A DNA stretch of 64,000 nt, taken from positions 14,579,962-14,643,961 of the forward strand of contig NC_067208.1 of NCBI RefSeq assembly GCF_026262505.1. Reading direction: 5' to 3'. The DNA is from Trichomonas vaginalis G3 (lineage: Eukaryota > Parabasalia > Trichomonadida > Trichomonadidae). The translations under genes were made by a program, and so were the position numbers. Positions 62,541 to 64,000 of this stretch are shown piece by piece (position 1 is the first letter of the stretch; each line of letters begins with the position of its first letter). The notes below the pieces were generated by a model. The model saw only the letters and a program-made list of their open reading frames with translations, did not search any database and had not been told where the DNA came from.

Positions 62541-64000
62541 ATGTACGCCGCTCAGAATATAACGCCAACAGTTTTGGATGCCATGAACGGAAATGTTTCC
62601 GAATGGTATAACGAATGCGACAATGCCATTAGAAGGTCAGAAATAGTTCCTGGAACTTACGAATATACAACTGCTGTTTCTTATGGAAACGTAGGTGAGT
62701 TTGGAGAAGGTTCTTCAACAACAGTAGATATTGCTTGCGACAGGTTTCATATTATTTCTATTGACAACTCATTCTTATACGTGGAACAAGACATTGAAAT
62801 AAAACCTTCTGCCAAGTTGTCTGACAAGAAAGGTTGCAATGGAATTTTCTATGTCGGATACCAATATGCTCCAGAAGTTTTCATGGGATATAAGATATAT
62901 TCTAACTCTGACTTAGTTCAAACAGTAACATGGGCAAACTATGAATGGTTCGCTTGAGAAACTCAGTACAACCACAAGCTAGAGAACAAACAGACCAGTA
63001 TGCAAATATTGAGAAAATAAGAAGACTTGACCCTAACGTTCCAGGAGTTTATGTTAACCTTTCTGGTTCAGATGGAACTGCTGCCACTAAAGTAAAACTG
63101 AAACTTAGAGTTCCTTTGTCATCTTTCCTCATCTTCAGGTTTTTAAGATACTTGCCAAACTGGGCAGGAAAAATTTCTATCGAACTTACTCCAAGCAAAA
63201 ATAACTTAGTCATTGCACCAACACAAGACCCATTCACTATTACAGACGTAAAGGGAACAAATCAAACGTCATTCGCCGAATTTTGCAAAGACAAAGTTGA
63301 CTTAGACTTTGGTTTCTCAAACTTCAACAATGAAGTAAACTATTATTTCAATGCTGCTGGAACTGCTTGGGACCCAGTTAAGTTCACATGCGAAAAGTTT
63401 GAATGCAAGAGAATAGAAAGCAGACTTGCAGTCTATATGTTGGACCCAGATATTTCAAATGCTTTAGCTGCCAAATATATTGCAGTTCCACTTATGTTCC
63501 CTATACACCAAATATCTGTCAAAGACTTTGCAGGTGAAGTTGGAAACCAAAGTGCTGACCCAGGTGCAAGAACAGATATTGCTTTAACAACTGCAATGAA
63601 ACATGCAGATACTATGTTTGTACTGTTCAGACGAACTATAAATGACTATTCTTGTTTCTACAACCCCGGTATTAAATATCATATAAACATAGATGGCAAA
63701 TATTATCCAAGAGAAGAATATTCTACAGTTGAGGATATGAGGTCATACAACTTGACATTAGATGCTATGAACTTTAACAACAACTTCACAACAACCATTA
63801 ACCCTGAAATGCAAAGTTCTATTATGCCATATGTGAAAGTATGGACTCATACAGGAGGTCAAAAAACTCAATATACAAATGGAGACCGTTCAAACTTTTG
63901 GCTTGGCATTCCATTTGCTGACTCAGAAGACTTTATGGGTGGTATTTCAACTGTTGGTACAGTTCAAATACAATATACCGGTGACAGAGACGGTCCAGAT
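62541..64000 (+). pseudogene. second Maverick: major capsid protein, runs to window end, broken
   Basis: Same start (MYAAQNITPTVLDAMNGN) and same strand-rich sequence as the capsid gene at 34,197, with very high identity. It is cut by the window end. Broken. Confidence 0.75.

Larger units (their letters stand above)
58777..64000 (+). mobile_element. second Maverick/Polinton-type element, left part only, broken
   Basis: Opens with an A-run and GGTAGTGGGGCTTCCAGGGG at 58,787, the same terminus as the first element and in the same orientation. About 100 bases of the end region differ in sequence, after which both copies agree from about 58,908 onward. It carries the large coiled-coil gene and most of the major capsid gene before the window ends. 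Over its first coding kilobase it is almost identical to the first element, so the two copies are closely related. Several breaks are present. Confidence 0.88.

Noticed and set aside
30501-64000. CRISPR array
   Set aside because: The tandem repeats have no unique spacers of constant length; they are minisatellites and long-unit tandem repeats in a eukaryotic setting.

Overview
The window looks like nuclear DNA of the parabasalid protist Trichomonas vaginalis or a very close relative. It is AT-rich and its genes show no introns. The [FeFe]-hydrogenase has a short hydrogenosomal presequence, the actin is of trichomonad type, and several genes start 9 to 15 bases after an initiator (Inr) element of the TCAYTWYT type. 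Ankyrin and leucine-rich-repeat genes are present, as are very large Maverick/Polinton elements, which are abundant in that genome. The species is inferred from these gene types; no database was consulted.

Bases 1 to 29,500 are ordinary host sequence. In order they hold: an ankyrin protein, a Rab GTPase, a ubiquitin-specific protease, three small unrecognised proteins, a His-run/acidic-tail protein, hydrogenase, a DMT-type transporter, actin, a single-pass membrane protein, a 1,193-residue leucine-rich-repeat protein, a PP2A-class phosphatase catalytic subunit, a CAMK/SNF1-like kinase, a second ankyrin gene with one frameshift, a small Gln/Cys protein, and tRNA-Gln(CUG). A 1,053-bp non-autonomous DNA transposon (24,958 to 26,010) has 17-bp terminal inverted repeats and a 7-bp target duplication. 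Its insertion interrupts a short reading frame.

Bases 30,505 to 53,663 are one complete, end-to-end Maverick/Polinton-type element of about 23 kb, with terminal inverted repeats of about 65 bp and candidate TAATA target duplications. Recognisable parts are a double-jelly-roll major capsid protein, a candidate minor capsid protein, a D5-like SF3 helicase, a packaging ATPase, a KilA-N protein, an MSV199/T5orf172 protein, a retroviral-type integrase, a phage-tail-fibre-like protein and a D12-class adenine methyltransferase. I recognise no family-B DNA polymerase and no adenovirus-type protease. It is a fossil: more than a dozen breaks are spread over its genes, although several genes are still open. 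A second copy of the same family starts at 58,777 in the same orientation and runs off the window end. It is nearly identical over its first coding kilobase and is also broken.

The 5 kb between the two elements holds one unrecognised 259-residue gene, a pair of 37-bp direct repeats, a long imperfect inverted repeat and a cluster of GC-rich perfect hairpins. The most interesting points are: the tail-fibre-like gene inside a eukaryotic capsid-bearing element; the helicase-plus-integrase gene set without a visible polymerase; compensatory change in a hairpin inside the terminal repeats; and several repeat arrays whose position or 21-bp period suggests function.
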